DNA of 64,000 nt from Rhizobium grahamii (GTDB lineage Bacteria > Pseudomonadota > Alphaproteobacteria > Rhizobiales > Rhizobiaceae), in contig NZ_CP043498.1 of assembly GCF_009498215.1 (NCBI RefSeq), forward strand, positions 496,001 through 560,000, in the 5' to 3' direction. The translations under genes were made by a program, and so were the position numbers. The notes under the pieces are model-generated. The model searched no databases and had not been told where the DNA came from. It worked only from the letters and a program-made list of their open reading frames with translations. Below are positions 16,713 through 27,409 of the stretch, in pieces. Positions within the stretch are counted from its first letter, which is position 1; every line of letters begins with the position of its first letter.

Positions 16713-18155
16713 TTGTTTAAGGGCAAAAGAATATTTGCAGCTTTGTCTGCCACTGTTGCTTTGAATTTTGCGTTCTACGTCGATGCCAATGCGATGTCGT
16801 TGCAGCAGGCAATCGAAAAGACCATGAAGACCAACCCGCAGATCTTGCAGGCTGCAAAAGATCGCGAGGCGGTTGAATTTGAGTTGCGCCAGGCGCGTGG
16901 TCTTTATTTGCCGTCTGTTGATCTAGAGGCAGGCATCGGTCGTCGTAGACTTTCCAACGCCAGCTCGGGCGCTTTGCGCTCCGACCATGATTACTTGTCG
17001 CCCGGCGATGTCGGCGTGACGGTTACTCAGACGTTGTTCGACGGCGGCAGCCGCAAGGCGCAGGTCGATCAGCAGGCATCGCGCGTCGATGGGGCCTCCT
17101 TTCGGGTCCTCGAACGCTCCGAAGCGCTCGCGCTCGAAGTAACCCAGGATTATCTCGAATACATGCTGCAGAACCAGATCGTGGCTGCCGCGAAGGAAAA
17201 CGTTTCCTTCCACACCGCGATGGTCGGCGACATCAACGAGAGCATCAAGGGCGGTGCCCTGACCGATGCGGATCGTCTGCAGGGCAGCGAACGTCTGCAG
17301 GCCGCCAAGGCCCGTATGCGTGAGGCTCTCGAAGAACTCGAAGCGACGAAAATCCGCTTCCTCAAGGCCGTCGGCGAGCCGATCACCAATCCGCAGTCTC
17401 CGCCTTCGGTGGCGAAGTATGTGCCGAAGACGCTCGACGATGCGCTCTTCGTTGCCAACAAGAACAGCCCGCGTATCTATTCGGCCAATGCTGACGTCGA
17501 TGCGGCGGATGCAGGCGTCCGCGGCGCGCGCGCCAACTACATGCCGAAGGTAAACCTCGAAGGTACCGCCCGCGTCGGCGACGACATCGACGGCGATTCA
17601 GGCAACACCAACGACTATCAGGTCCGCGTCGTTGCCCGCTGGAACCTCTATCGCGGCGGCATCGACGTTGCCCGCGAGCAGGAACAGATCCGTCGTGCCG
17701 GCGAACAGCGTTACGCGCTGGCGCAGGTTCAGCGCGAAGTTCAGGAATCGGTTCGCTCCGCCTGGAACGAGCGTGCAAGCCGCAGCGACCTTTCCGGCAT
17801 CCTCGGCAAGCAAGCGTCGATCAACGACCAGCTCGTCGGTTCCTACCGTGAGCAGTTCAAGGTCGGTCAGCGCTCGCTGCTCGACGTGCTGGACGCACAG
17901 AACACCAAGTTCAATACCAAGGTCCTCGCAGACACGGCGCGCGTTGCCTCGCTGTTTGCCGAGTACAAGATCCTCGCCGCTTCCGGCAATCTGCTTCAGA
18001 CGATGAAGCTGAAGCCGGTCGATCAGAGCAAGGCTTATGCGCGGGAAGAGTTTGTTGTCCCCGCGGGCGTGGCGAATCCCGGATATGCCGAAGTCGACTC
18101 TCATCAGAAGGCTGGCATGCCCCTGGATCTCCTAGCGCCAATTCGACAGCAGTAG
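16713..18155 (+). CDS. TolC-family outer-membrane channel (LapE-like) of the adhesin T1SS
   Basis: 480 residues with an N-terminal signal peptide ending near ANA at residue 27, then the two OEP repeats of TolC-type exit channels (about 30-235 and 240-445), including TLFDGGSRKAQVDQQ and WNLYRGGIDVAREQEQIR, the paired motifs of the family. It forms the outer-membrane tunnel through which the adhesin would leave and in which its N-terminal module would be held. Start is TTG 16713 with AGGGG at good spacing; no ATG gives a complete signal peptide. First gene of a four-gene operon, 19 bp ahead of the ABC transporter gene. Confidence 0.9.
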   Translation: MFKGKRIFAALSATVALNFAFYVDANAMSLQQAIEKTMKTNPQILQAAKDREAVEFELRQARGLYLPSVDLEAGIGRRRLSNASSGALRSDHDYLSPGDVGVTVTQTLFDGGSRKAQVDQQASRVDGASFRVLERSEALALEVTQDYLEYMLQNQIVAAAKENVSFHTAMVGDINESIKGGALTDADRLQGSERLQAAKARMREALEELEATKIRFLKAVGEPITNPQSPPSVAKYVPKTLDDALFVANKNSPRIYSANADVDAADAGVRGARANYMPKVNLEGTARVGDDIDGDSGNTNDYQVRVVARWNLYRGGIDVAREQEQIRRAGEQRYALAQVQREVQESVRSAWNERASRSDLSGILGKQASINDQLVGSYREQFKVGQRSLLDVLDAQNTKFNTKVLADTARVASLFAEYKILAASGNLLQTMKLKPVDQSKAYAREEFVVPAGVANPGYAEVDSHQKAGMPLDLLAPIRQQ

Positions 18156-18174
18156 TCGAAACGGCCATGGAACC

Positions 18175-20337
18175 ATGCTGAACGTAGCACCTGAAACGAC
18201 CAGCGGCACACCGCTCCAGACCTTTAAAGCCGCTTTCAAATCTGTGGCTGCGTTCTATGGCCGACCAAGCTCCGATACGGTCCTCTTCTCCGGTCTTCCG
18301 GATGAGGTGACCGAATCGCTGGATGGCGACGATGTGGAGCGCATTGCGGAGCGCATCGGCCTGCAGGTCATCAAGCATGGGGACCGCGAATGTCGCCTGG
18401 GCAATTTCGATTGCCCGGCAATCGTCGCCTTCGCCGATGGCGGCGTCCTGCCGCTTCTCGAGGTCGCCGAAGACGGCTCCTATGTGACGGATATCGTTCC
18501 GGTCGCGGGAGCCGCGATCAGGATCAGCCGCGAGGAGTTCGCGGCGCTTCGGCCGCAGCTCGCATTCGCCTTCACGCTGTACTATCAGAATGCCTCCGAA
18601 GAGGCGCTGGTCGGCAACGCCGTCGAGATCGAGAAGCGCCACTGGCTGGCGACGACGCTGACGCCTTACTGGCGCACCTACGTTCGCGTCATGGTCGCGG
18701 CGCTGTTCATCAACCTCATCGCGCTCGGCTCGCCGCTCTTCACGATGAACGTCTACGATCGCGTTCTGCCGAACAAGGCGATCTCCACCCTGTGGGTTCT
18801 CGCCGCCGGTATTTCGCTTGCCTACATCTTTGATTTCCTTTTGAAGACGGCCCGGTCGTCGCTGATCGACTATGCCGGCCGCAAGGCGGATCTGCGTCTC
18901 TCGCAGCTGCTGTTCGACAAGGTGCTGAATTCGACGCTGGCATCGCGGCCGATGTCGACGGGCGAATACGCCAATCGCATCACGCAGTATGAATTCGTGC
19001 GCGAGTTCTTCACGTCGAACACGATCGGCGTGCTGATCGACAGTCTCTTCGTCTTCATCTTCCTGGCCGTCATCTACCTGATCTCAGGCTGGCTCGTCGC
19101 TATCCCGGCGGTCGCTTTCGTCCTCTCGGTTGCGATCGGGCTTTGGGCTCAGGCGGCGATCGGCAAGCGCATGGCAACGGCCGCCAACGAAGCCTCCCGC
19201 CGCCAGTCGCTGCTGGTCGAGACGATCTCGACGATCGAGACGCTGAAAAGCCTGCGCGCGGAGGCGACCATGCTGCGCCGCTGGCAGGAACTGACCAAGT
19301 ATTCCAGCCGCACCAGCGAAGAGATCAAGCATATCTCCACCAATGCCATCAACATGACGATGTTCGTGCAGCAGATGGTGAGCGTGCTGATCGTGATCGC
19401 CGGCACCTATGAGTTCTCCGAGGGCCATATCGCCATGGGCGCGATCGTCGCGACCGTGATGCTGGCGAGCCGTGCGGGAGCGCCGCTCGGCCAGATCGCC
19501 ATGACTCTGGCTCGTTTCCGCCAGGCGACCATGTCGCTGCGCATTCTCGACAAGATCATGGAACAGCCGGACGATCGTCCGTCGACGGTCGGCTTCGTCA
19601 ATCGCGAGATCTCTCGGGGCGCCTTCAGCTTCCAGGATGTGTCGTTCCAGTATCCGGGCTCTGACTATCCCGTCATCAACAAGCTGTCCTTCTCGGTCCG
19701 GCCTGGTGAGCGGATCGGCATCATTGGCCGTATCGGTTCCGGCAAGACAACGCTCGGACGGCTACTGGATGGTCTGTTCGCCCCGTCGGGCGGTCGCGTG
19801 CTGATCGATGGCGTCGATATCCGCCAGTATCACATGGCAGAAGTCCGCTCCGCCGTTGCCGTGGCCGGCCAGTCCTCCGACCTCTTCTCGGGCACCGTGA
19901 AGGAAAATCTCCTCATCGGTCGCGCCGACGCCACCGACGAGGAACTGCTTGAGGTCGCCCGCATGACCGGCGTCGACGAATTCGTCGGCAATCATCCGCG
20001 CGGCTTCGATATGCCGGTCGGCGAGCGGGGAACCAACCTTTCGAGCGGCCAGAAGCAGGCGCTGACGATTGCCCGTCTTCTCCTCACCAGACCGAAAATC
20101 GTCTTCCTGGACGAACCCTCCGGCGCCATGGACCTCGCGACCGAGCGAAACCTGATCCTGCGTCTGTCGAAGGCAATTAACCGCGATACGACTCTGCTGA
20201 TTGCGACCCACCGCTACAGCATGCTGGAACTGGTCGATCGCCTGATCGTCATCGACAAGGGCCGCATCATCGCTGACGGTCCGAAGCAGGCCGTCATCGA
20301 AGCGATGCAGCGCAAGCCGGCGGGAGTGCAGCCATGA
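18175..20337 (+). CDS. Type I secretion ABC transporter with C39-like domain (LapB-like)
   Basis: 720-residue inner-membrane exporter ATPase. Order: N-terminal peptidase-C39-like domain (about 20-150) without the catalytic cysteine, as in LapB-type exporters where it docks the substrate; a six-helix transmembrane domain (about 165-440); and an ABC domain with Walker A GRIGSGKTTL (about 518), signature LSSGQKQ (about 622), Walker B KIVFLDEPS (about 641) and a switch histidine in LLIATHRYS. It energises adhesin export together with the HlyD-like and TolC-like neighbours. The stop overlaps the next start by 4 bp (ATGA). Confidence 0.92.
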   Translation: MLNVAPETTSGTPLQTFKAAFKSVAAFYGRPSSDTVLFSGLPDEVTESLDGDDVERIAERIGLQVIKHGDRECRLGNFDCPAIVAFADGGVLPLLEVAEDGSYVTDIVPVAGAAIRISREEFAALRPQLAFAFTLYYQNASEEALVGNAVEIEKRHWLATTLTPYWRTYVRVMVAALFINLIALGSPLFTMNVYDRVLPNKAISTLWVLAAGISLAYIFDFLLKTARSSLIDYAGRKADLRLSQLLFDKVLNSTLASRPMSTGEYANRITQYEFVREFFTSNTIGVLIDSLFVFIFLAVIYLISGWLVAIPAVAFVLSVAIGLWAQAAIGKRMATAANEASRRQSLLVETISTIETLKSLRAEATMLRRWQELTKYSSRTSEEIKHISTNAINMTMFVQQMVSVLIVIAGTYEFSEGHIAMGAIVATVMLASRAGAPLGQIAMTLARFRQATMSLRILDKIMEQPDDRPSTVGFVNREISRGAFSFQDVSFQYPGSDYPVINKLSFSVRPGERIGIIGRIGSGKTTLGRLLDGLFAPSGGRVLIDGVDIRQYHMAEVRSAVAVAGQSSDLFSGTVKENLLIGRADATDEELLEVARMTGVDEFVGNHPRGFDMPVGERGTNLSSGQKQALTIARLLLTRPKIVFLDEPSGAMDLATERNLILRLSKAINRDTTLLIATHRYSMLELVDRLIVIDKGRIIADGPKQAVIEAMQRKPAGVQP

Positions 20338-21623
20338 GCAACCAGCACGACAATCCGCCACTGCTGGCCCGCGGCATCCTCGCCCTCGTATCGCTGGTCT
20401 TTGCAAGCTTTCTGGCCTGGGCGGCGATCGCCGATGTCAACGAGATCGCGCGCGGCGAAGGCAAGGTCATCCCGGTCTCCAAAACCCAGATCATCCAGTC
20501 GTCCGAACCGGGCGTGGTACAGCAGATTGCCGTCGTTCTCGGACAGGTCGTCCGCAAGGGGCAGCTGCTGGTTCAGCTCGACAACACGACGACGACGTCA
20601 ACGCTCGGTGAATCAGTTGCCAAGGCGAGGGCGCTCGGCGCCAAGGTCGCGCGGTTGAAGCTTGAGGAAGCCGGTCAGTACGATGCACCTTATGTCTGCC
20701 CGCAGGAGATCCTCGCGGTCGCCAAGGACGTCTGTAGCAACGAGACCCAGCTTTTCGCCGCAGACCGCGCCAGCTACAAGAACAAGCTCGGCGTGCTGCA
20801 GGAACGCGTGCGTCAGCGCGAGAACGAGCTTTCCGAAGCGCATGCGAATATCGACCGGCTGGAGCAGAACATCGACGGCGCGCAGCGCCAGTACGATCTG
20901 ATCAGCCCGCTGGCCAAGAAGAAGCTGGTTGCCGAGACCGAGGTCCTGAAGACCGAGCGCGACCTCACCGACCAGAAGGGCCAGCTCAAGGTCTATCAGG
21001 AAAGCCTCGATCGGCTGCAGGCCGCTGTCCAGGAAGCCAAGTTGCAGCTCGGCGATCTGGCGCTGGAGCTGCGCCAGCAGGCACTGACGGACAAGGCCCA
21101 GGCTCTGGCCGAGCTTTCCGTCGTCGATGAAACCATTCGCGGCGCATCCGACCGCGTCAAGCGCACCGATATCCGCTCGCCGGTTGATGGCATCGTCAAC
21201 ACGCTGGAAGTCAATACGATCGGCGCTTACGTCGATCCGGGCAGGGTGATCGCCGGCATCGTTCCAACCGCCGACACGTTGCTTGTTGAAGCGAAGATTT
21301 CGCCACGCGACGTCGCTTTCGTTCGTCGCGGCCAGCCGGCGGTCGTCAAGATCACGGCCTATGACTTCTCGATCTTCGGCGGCCTCGAGGGCGTCGTGGA
21401 GAACATCTCGGCCGACAGTCTGGTCGAGAAGGAAAAGGGCGAAACCTATTACCTCGTGCAGGTAAAGACCGACCGTTCGGAACTGCAGCGCAACGGCAAG
21501 GCCTATCCCATTATTCCTGGCATGGTCGCTTCCGTCGAAATCATGACGGGCAATAAGACCGTTCTCAGCTATCTCATGAAGCCGATCAACAAGGCGCGCA
21601 GCGAAGCGCTGACGGAGCGATAA
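20334..21623 (+). CDS. HlyD-family T1SS membrane fusion protein (LapC-like)
   Basis: 429 residues: one N-terminal membrane helix (about 12-32), a lipoyl-like half (GEGKVIPVSKTQIIQSSEPG), a long periplasmic coiled-coil hairpin (about 90-265, rich in Leu/Gln/Glu), then the second lipoyl half and beta-barrel (RVKRTDIRSPVDGIVNTLEV) and a C-terminal PGMVASVEIMTGNKTVLSYL motif typical of HlyD adaptors. It bridges the ABC transporter and the TolC channel. It is coupled to the upstream gene by an ATGA overlap and to the downstream gene by TAATG. Confidence 0.92.
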   Translation: MSNQHDNPPLLARGILALVSLVFASFLAWAAIADVNEIARGEGKVIPVSKTQIIQSSEPGVVQQIAVVLGQVVRKGQLLVQLDNTTTTSTLGESVAKARALGAKVARLKLEEAGQYDAPYVCPQEILAVAKDVCSNETQLFAADRASYKNKLGVLQERVRQRENELSEAHANIDRLEQNIDGAQRQYDLISPLAKKKLVAETEVLKTERDLTDQKGQLKVYQESLDRLQAAVQEAKLQLGDLALELRQQALTDKAQALAELSVVDETIRGASDRVKRTDIRSPVDGIVNTLEVNTIGAYVDPGRVIAGIVPTADTLLVEAKISPRDVAFVRRGQPAVVKITAYDFSIFGGLEGVVENISADSLVEKEKGETYYLVQVKTDRSELQRNGKAYPIIPGMVASVEIMTGNKTVLSYLMKPINKARSEALTER

Positions 21624-22282
21624 TGCTGATTGTGAAGCCCCGCACAGATGCGTTGTCCGATCTCGAGCCGATCGAGGAGCCTTTGCCCTCGATTGATGCC
21701 GAAGAGATCGAGCCGCGTTTCCGTGCGGTGGTGGGTCGCGGCGGCGAGCGCCGCGGTATTCGCCTTGAGCGGATTTACTGGGATGGTCTTGGTCGCATGT
21801 CGACATCAGGCAAGATGAGCACGGCCGATCTCGTGCACTACACCGCCTCACAGATGCCGGAATCGGGCAATCTGGCGTCGCTGCTGCGTGTTCTCAGCCT
21901 GAAATGGGCGCTGCGTCGTCTCGATACCGTCGAAGACATCTCGTCGATGGCAAACACCAACGCGATCATCCAGGCATCGCCGTCTCCGACCATCCTGTTG
22001 ACGCACGACAAGAAGGTTCAGCTGTTCAACGATCCCTTCCTGTCGATGCTGCGCCAGCGCCTGCCGATGACGGATACGGCGCAATTGACCAAGGGCCTGC
22101 GCTTCTCCATCGACACGCATATCGAGGAAGCGATCGCCACGCTTGAGCGAAACAAGGGCAAGACCCTGAACACGGGCTTCACCATCACCGTCGGCACGCA
22201 GACGATGAAGGGCCAGATCAATCTCGCCCTGGCGCCGACGCACGAGAAGTCGATGCTGATCGGCTATATTTCCCGCTACTGA
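21623..22282 (+). CDS. Ribbon-helix-helix (RHH_4-like) + PAS-like protein of the T1SS operon
   Basis: 219 residues of unknown function. Residues about 40-105 (RRGIRLERIYWDGLGRMS, then STADLVHYTASQM and NLASLLRVLSLKWALRRL) resemble the RHH_4 ribbon-helix-helix domain. Residues about 112-219 (IIQASPSPTILLTHDKKVQL, FNDPFLSMLRQRLP) resemble a PAS sensor domain. Start and the upstream stop share one base (TAATG), so it is translated with the exporter. There are no membrane segments. It could sense a ligand and regulate adhesin genes or contact the exporter from the cytoplasm; no function is established here. The stop abuts the convergent LysE stop with no gap. Confidence 0.75.
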   Translation: MLIVKPRTDALSDLEPIEEPLPSIDAEEIEPRFRAVVGRGGERRGIRLERIYWDGLGRMSTSGKMSTADLVHYTASQMPESGNLASLLRVLSLKWALRRLDTVEDISSMANTNAIIQASPSPTILLTHDKKVQLFNDPFLSMLRQRLPMTDTAQLTKGLRFSIDTHIEEAIATLERNKGKTLNTGFTITVGTQTMKGQINLALAPTHEKSMLIGYISRY

Positions 22283-22915
22283 TCAGCTTCTCTGCAGCGC
22301 CAGATGGGCGCCGAGGCCGACGAGCGTCGCGCCGCCCAACCGCCGCACCAGCCGCTGCGCCGATGTCGAGCGCCGCAGCCTGCCGATCACGGCGCCGGCC
22401 AGGAACACGCAGACGATATCGGCGGATGAAAAGATCACGTTGACGATTGTGCCGAGGATGACGAACTGCAGCCAGACCGGGAAGCTGGCCGATGCATCGA
22501 TGAACTGCGGCAGGAACGCGAAGAAGAAGATTGCCGTCTTCGGGTTGAGCACGTCGATCATGAAGCTCTCGAACAGCGCCCGCCGTCCCGATTTAGGCTC
22601 CGTGCCGGGCAGGGCGGTCTCGCCCTCCTGCTTGCCGCGAAACAGCGAGATGCCGAGCCATACCAGATAGGCCGCACCGACCAGCTTCACCGCCATGTAG
22701 AGAACAGGCACAGCGTGAAACAGGATGGAGAGACCGGCGGCTGCGGCCGCGACGTGTACATAACAGCCGAGATGAATGCCGAGCGCCGCCATGAACCCCG
22801 CCCGTCGACCGCGCGCCATGGTCTGGGCCGCCGCGTAAAGCATGGCCGGCCCCGGCATGTAGGCGAACAGCGTGGTGGTGATGAAGAAGCTGATCAGCAG
22901 TTCGGCGGATGGCAT
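22283..22915 (-). CDS. LysE/RhtB-family amino-acid exporter
   Basis: 210-residue inner-membrane protein with about six hydrophobic helices and the LysE hallmarks TLFAYMPGPAMLYAAAQTMARG near the N terminus (shown in part: PGPAMLYAA) and a central NPKTAIFFFAFLPQF. The family exports amino acids or related small metabolites; the substrate is unknown. Start 22915 is chosen since GGGGACG precedes it; ATG 22933 is an in-frame alternative. It separates the T1SS operon from lapG without an obvious functional link to either. Confidence 0.85.
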   Translation of the reverse strand: MPSAELLISFFITTTLFAYMPGPAMLYAAAQTMARGRRAGFMAALGIHLGCYVHVAAAAAGLSILFHAVPVLYMAVKLVGAAYLVWLGISLFRGKQEGETALPGTEPKSGRRALFESFMIDVLNPKTAIFFFAFLPQFIDASASFPVWLQFVILGTIVNVIFSSADIVCVFLAGAVIGRLRRSTSAQRLVRRLGGATLVGLGAHLALQRS

Positions 22916-23042
22916 CGGTTCGTCCCCATTCATGCGCTAAGCCGTTGATATCAGGCTGTACCTGATCTGCATAGCAGAGAGAAAAGAGACCGTTGATGTC
23001 ATGTCAGGACCCTGCAGAGGGATCCGGAAGAGTCGTGGTGCG

Positions 23043-24002
23043 TCAGAAAGTGACGCCTTCACCGGGCGCGACCTTCTCGATCGGCATGGCCGAGGCCATC
23101 TGCCCGCCACCGACGCGCGAGCCGTGGATGAAGCCCTTGCCGCCGGCGATCGAATAGAGCGGCATGTAGTCGGGCAGCCGCGTATCCGGCAGCACCTCGT
23201 CGCGCATGTTGTCGAGGATGAAGCGGTTGCCTTCGACCGAGACCGAGAGAACCGCGTGGTAGAAGTGGCGCTTCTGGTCGAACAGAACGACGATCGCCAT
23301 GTCCTTGAGATCAACACCCTCGGCATGCAGGGCTGCCATCTTCAGGATCGCGAAGTCTTCACAATCGCCCTGCTGGCGCGCGATCGTCTCCGTCGGCGTC
23401 GCCCAGTAGTCGGCAACCTTGTAGGTCTCGATATCGCGCTTGTAGCGGATCGCGTGATTGACCGTATTGTTGACGGTATTCATCTTGTCGCGGATCGAGG
23501 CCTGCGAGGTCTTCGTGAAGGCTGCCTTGATCGCCACTGCGGCATTGGTGCATTTGCCGGCACCGCAGTTGATCGCGGTGCCGTCGGTCATCTCGGCGAG
23601 AGATGGCGCAAGACGCTTCAGCGCTGCCAGCCGTTTGAAGGGAATTGCGACCGAACCGAACACGCCGCTGTCGCTTGGCGCTGCGATCGACGGGCGCGCT
23701 GCGGGCTTCGGCGCAATGGCGCTTTCACGCGTCCATCCGGCCGGCGCCGGCTCGCTGAACGCCGTCGTAAACGTCTGCGTAAGTCCGCGCCCGGCAAGGC
23801 TCAGCAGGTCGCCGATAGCGCCAACACCGGCAAACTTCGAAAGGTTCGCTACCGTGCTGACAGAAGAATAAGACAAGTAAATTCCGCCGGAAATTGTAGA
23901 TGACGGAAGAAATGTTGCTGGAGTAGAGTTGGCGACAAAAGGAAAAAATGCGGATGCTAATGTAATAAATGCCGAAGTCGCTATTTTTGTTCTTTTTTTC
24001 AT
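23043..24002 (-). CDS. LapG-like periplasmic cysteine protease (BTLCP family)
   Basis: 319-residue precursor with a signal peptide (MKKRTKIATSAFITLASAFF) and a bacterial transglutaminase-like cysteine protease domain. The catalytic triad is C214 (QQGDCEDF), H249 (HFYHAV) and D264 (FILDNM). The acidic residues flanking the cysteine (D213, E215, D216) match the calcium site reported for LapG. LapG cleaves a di-alanine site in the N terminus of LapA-type adhesins and releases them; the adhesin here carries VAAG at residues 143-146. An in-frame ATG at 24047 would spoil the signal peptide. No LapD is adjacent. The pro-region between about 90 and 130 is Ala/Pro-rich. Confidence 0.88.
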   Translation of the reverse strand: MKKRTKIATSAFITLASAFFPFVANSTPATFLPSSTISGGIYLSYSSVSTVANLSKFAGVGAIGDLLSLAGRGLTQTFTTAFSEPAPAGWTRESAIAPKPAARPSIAAPSDSGVFGSVAIPFKRLAALKRLAPSLAEMTDGTAINCGAGKCTNAAVAIKAAFTKTSQASIRDKMNTVNNTVNHAIRYKRDIETYKVADYWATPTETIARQQGDCEDFAILKMAALHAEGVDLKDMAIVVLFDQKRHFYHAVLSVSVEGNRFILDNMRDEVLPDTRLPDYMPLYSIAGGKGFIHGSRVGGGQMASAMPIEKVAPGEGVTF

Positions 24003-24228
24003 AAGCGTAAAATCTCTCTGTTTGAGAGAAATGTACGCAGCAGCCATAAATATCGGGTGTGGAAGCTTGGATAAAGTTGAACGAAATTATCTGCTAGAAA
24101 ACGCAGAAAATTTTAGCGTTCGCATAAACCAACTTTGGGTGAATGGTTTGCTTTCCCTTGCGGCCTGTGTAGATATGGGATCAAGAAAATCGCGGTTTTG
24201 TGGGGCTGCGGACACGGTGGGGGAAACG
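24003..24228. promoter_or_regulatory. AT-rich gap between lapG-like gene and lipoprotein gene
   Basis: 226 bp, strongly A/T-rich from 24005 to 24130, between divergent genes. Probably holds both promoters. The open frame that crosses it on the plus strand lacks rhizobial codon bias and is not counted as coding. Confidence 0.4.
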
Positions 24229-25469
24229 GTGACGGTGCAACGGATTGGGCATGCGCGAAGCTCGCATGGTTTACAGCGGGCGCGGCAGGCTCAGCCTCTG
24301 AGCACTTTCGGGAGCCTGCGGCTCACGGCTCGCTTCATGGCGCCGCTGCTTTTCGTCCTTTGCGGCGCTCTGGCGAGCTGCCAATCCGATGTCGATGGTG
24401 TCGCCAAGAATGTGAAGACAAACGACATCAAGGCGCCGGCAAGCGATGTCGAAGAATCCTTTGGCGAGAGCGGCGCCGAGATCACATTGCTGCTGCAGAA
24501 GGGCGGCAGCGGTCTCTTCGAAGGGCCATCGCGTGATATCAGGGATGCGGCGGGCTTGAGTGTTGGCGATCTCGGCGGCAACCAGGCCTTCGTCAAGGTC
24601 GTCGATGCGTCCAGCGCGGCAAATGTGGCGACTGCGGTTTCGGCGGCGAAGGCCAGAAACGTGGCGCTGCTCATCAGCTATCTTCCACCACAGGTGACCG
24701 CGTCGATCGCTGCCATGCCCGCCGATCAGAGGCCGCCTCTGGTCAATCTCGGCGTACCGGTACCTGCGATGGCAGGCAACGTCTACAATCTGGTGTCGGA
24801 TGAGATGGACAGCGCCGTGGAGGGTCTGCGTGCGGCGGCGGCGAGCGGCCACAAGAAGGTGGTCGCCTTCGCACAGACGGATTTCCCGCAGGCAGGCGAA
24901 TTCAAGCTCGGAGACACGGTTCGCGCATCCGGCGGCACCTTCCTCGGCATGACGCGCTATAATCTGACCGATGCGTCCGCGTCCGATGCCGTGCAGAAGA
25001 GCCGTCCGATGCTGCAGGGCGCCGATACCGTCCTGATCCTAGGTCGGACGGCTATCGCCACCACGATCGAGGGTGCGATCAAGGCGGGCGGGCCACCGAA
25101 CCTGACCTTCGTCGGCACCAGCGCCTGGCCACCGCAGACCTACGCGGAGCCGACCGCGAACGGCACCGTGATTGCCATGGTCGAGCCGGAAGGCGCCTCG
25201 CTGATCGCCGAGCGCTACAAGCGGCATTACAAGCGCACGCTCTCCACCGATGCCGCCTATGGCTACGATGCCGTGGCGATCGCATCCGGCATTATTCGCA
25301 CGAAGGGTCCGGCGGGCCTGAACGCGGAGAATCTGACGAGCAAGACCGGCTTCCGTGGCGTGACCGGGCTGTTCCGGCTGACGCCCTCAGGCCAGGTCGA
25401 ACGCCGCCTCAGCCTCTTTACGATCAGCGGCGGAAAGCTCACCCTGCTCTCCGCCGCTCCGACCTCGTT

Positions 25470-25473
<4 letters not shown>
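24229..25473 (+). CDS. Periplasmic-binding-protein-like lipoprotein (penicillin-binding protein activator type)
   Basis: About 414 residues with a lipoprotein signal (hydrophobic run MAPLLFVLCGALASC, lipobox LASC) followed by a type I periplasmic binding fold (ITLLLQKGGSGLFEGPSRDI, then KKVVAFAQTDFPQAGEF and TLSTDAAYGYDAVAIASGI). Such ABC substrate-binding-like lipoproteins are often annotated as penicillin-binding protein activators; no transport permease is nearby. GTG 24229 follows GGGGGAAAC, but the N-region would then be long. ATG 24337, directly before the hydrophobic run, is an equally reasonable start. Stop codons of this gene and the convergent ABC-F gene overlap in CTAG. Confidence 0.8.
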
Positions 25474-26996
<1,523 letters not shown>

Positions 26997-27019
26997 GATC
27001 TTGCTCTGGTCTTGCCGAG

Positions 27020-27185
27020 CGAGCACACGGGCGAGGGCGTACAGCCTTCATCGCGTGCGTGTGCTCGAGCTCGGGAATGAATAGATGCAGACGAGCGAAA
27101 TGCCCGAACTGCTGCCACGAGGGGCAGACCAGGAAGAGAGTCTGGAGAACGGTCTCTGGTCAGCCCTGCAAACGCATCTGCAGGG
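27020..27185 (-). promoter_or_regulatory. Hairpin-rich leader of the ABC-F gene (candidate attenuator)
   Basis: Three inverted repeats lie in the transcribed leader: CCCTGCA/TGCAGGG (27164-27185, 8-base loop, at the end of the upstream ORF), GACCAG/CTGGTC (27127-27161, with alternative AGAGA/TCTCT pairings inside) and CGAGCACAC/GTGTGCTCG (27020-27067, 24 bp before the ABC-F start). The first overlaps the region a stalled ribosome would cover. This layout resembles leader-controlled ABC-F and erm genes; the mechanism is inferred. Confidence 0.5.
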
Positions 27186-27234
27186 CGTTGACGGGGCCAC
27201 GTTGCCGGTAGAACCGGAAATAGAAATTATGCAC
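27160..27234 (-). CDS. 24-residue upstream ORF (candidate regulatory leader peptide of the ABC-F gene)
   Basis: GTG start at 27234 preceded by a near-perfect ribosome site (AAAGGAGGG, 4 bases before the start). The peptide begins MHNFYFRFYRQRG and ends LQMRLQG, aromatic at the front and basic throughout. It lies 163 bp upstream of the ABC-F start on the same strand and its stop falls in the first leader hairpin region. A leader peptide that stalls ribosomes in the presence of an antibiotic would fit, but nothing here proves translation. Confidence 0.5.
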   Translation of the reverse strand: MHNFYFRFYRQRGPVNALQMRLQG

Positions 27235-27265
27235 GCGACCCTCCTTTCTCTTTGAGTGCACAGCC

Positions 27266-27294
27266 GAAATACCATCGGGCGGGCAAAATTGCAA
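27266..27294 (-). promoter_or_regulatory. Candidate promoter of the ABC-F leader
   Basis: TTGCAA (27289-27294) and TATTTC (27266-27271) are separated by exactly 17 bp and lie about 30 bp upstream of the leader ORF. Match to a housekeeping promoter is moderate. Confidence 0.4.
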
Positions 27295-27409
27295 TCGAGG
27301 CGGTCGCAGCGCGCGTCTCGCACGCCGCCTGACAGCCCAGCTTGCGCAAGGCCGCGTGCTTGTTGTAAGCGGCCCTCACAGCGAATTCTTGATCTCGAGG
27401 AGAAACGCC

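Noticed and set aside
23929..24228. N-terminal extension of the lipoprotein gene across the lapG promoter region
   Set aside because: AT-rich, non-rhizobial codons, overlaps the divergent lapG signal-peptide region; a normal lipoprotein start lies downstream.
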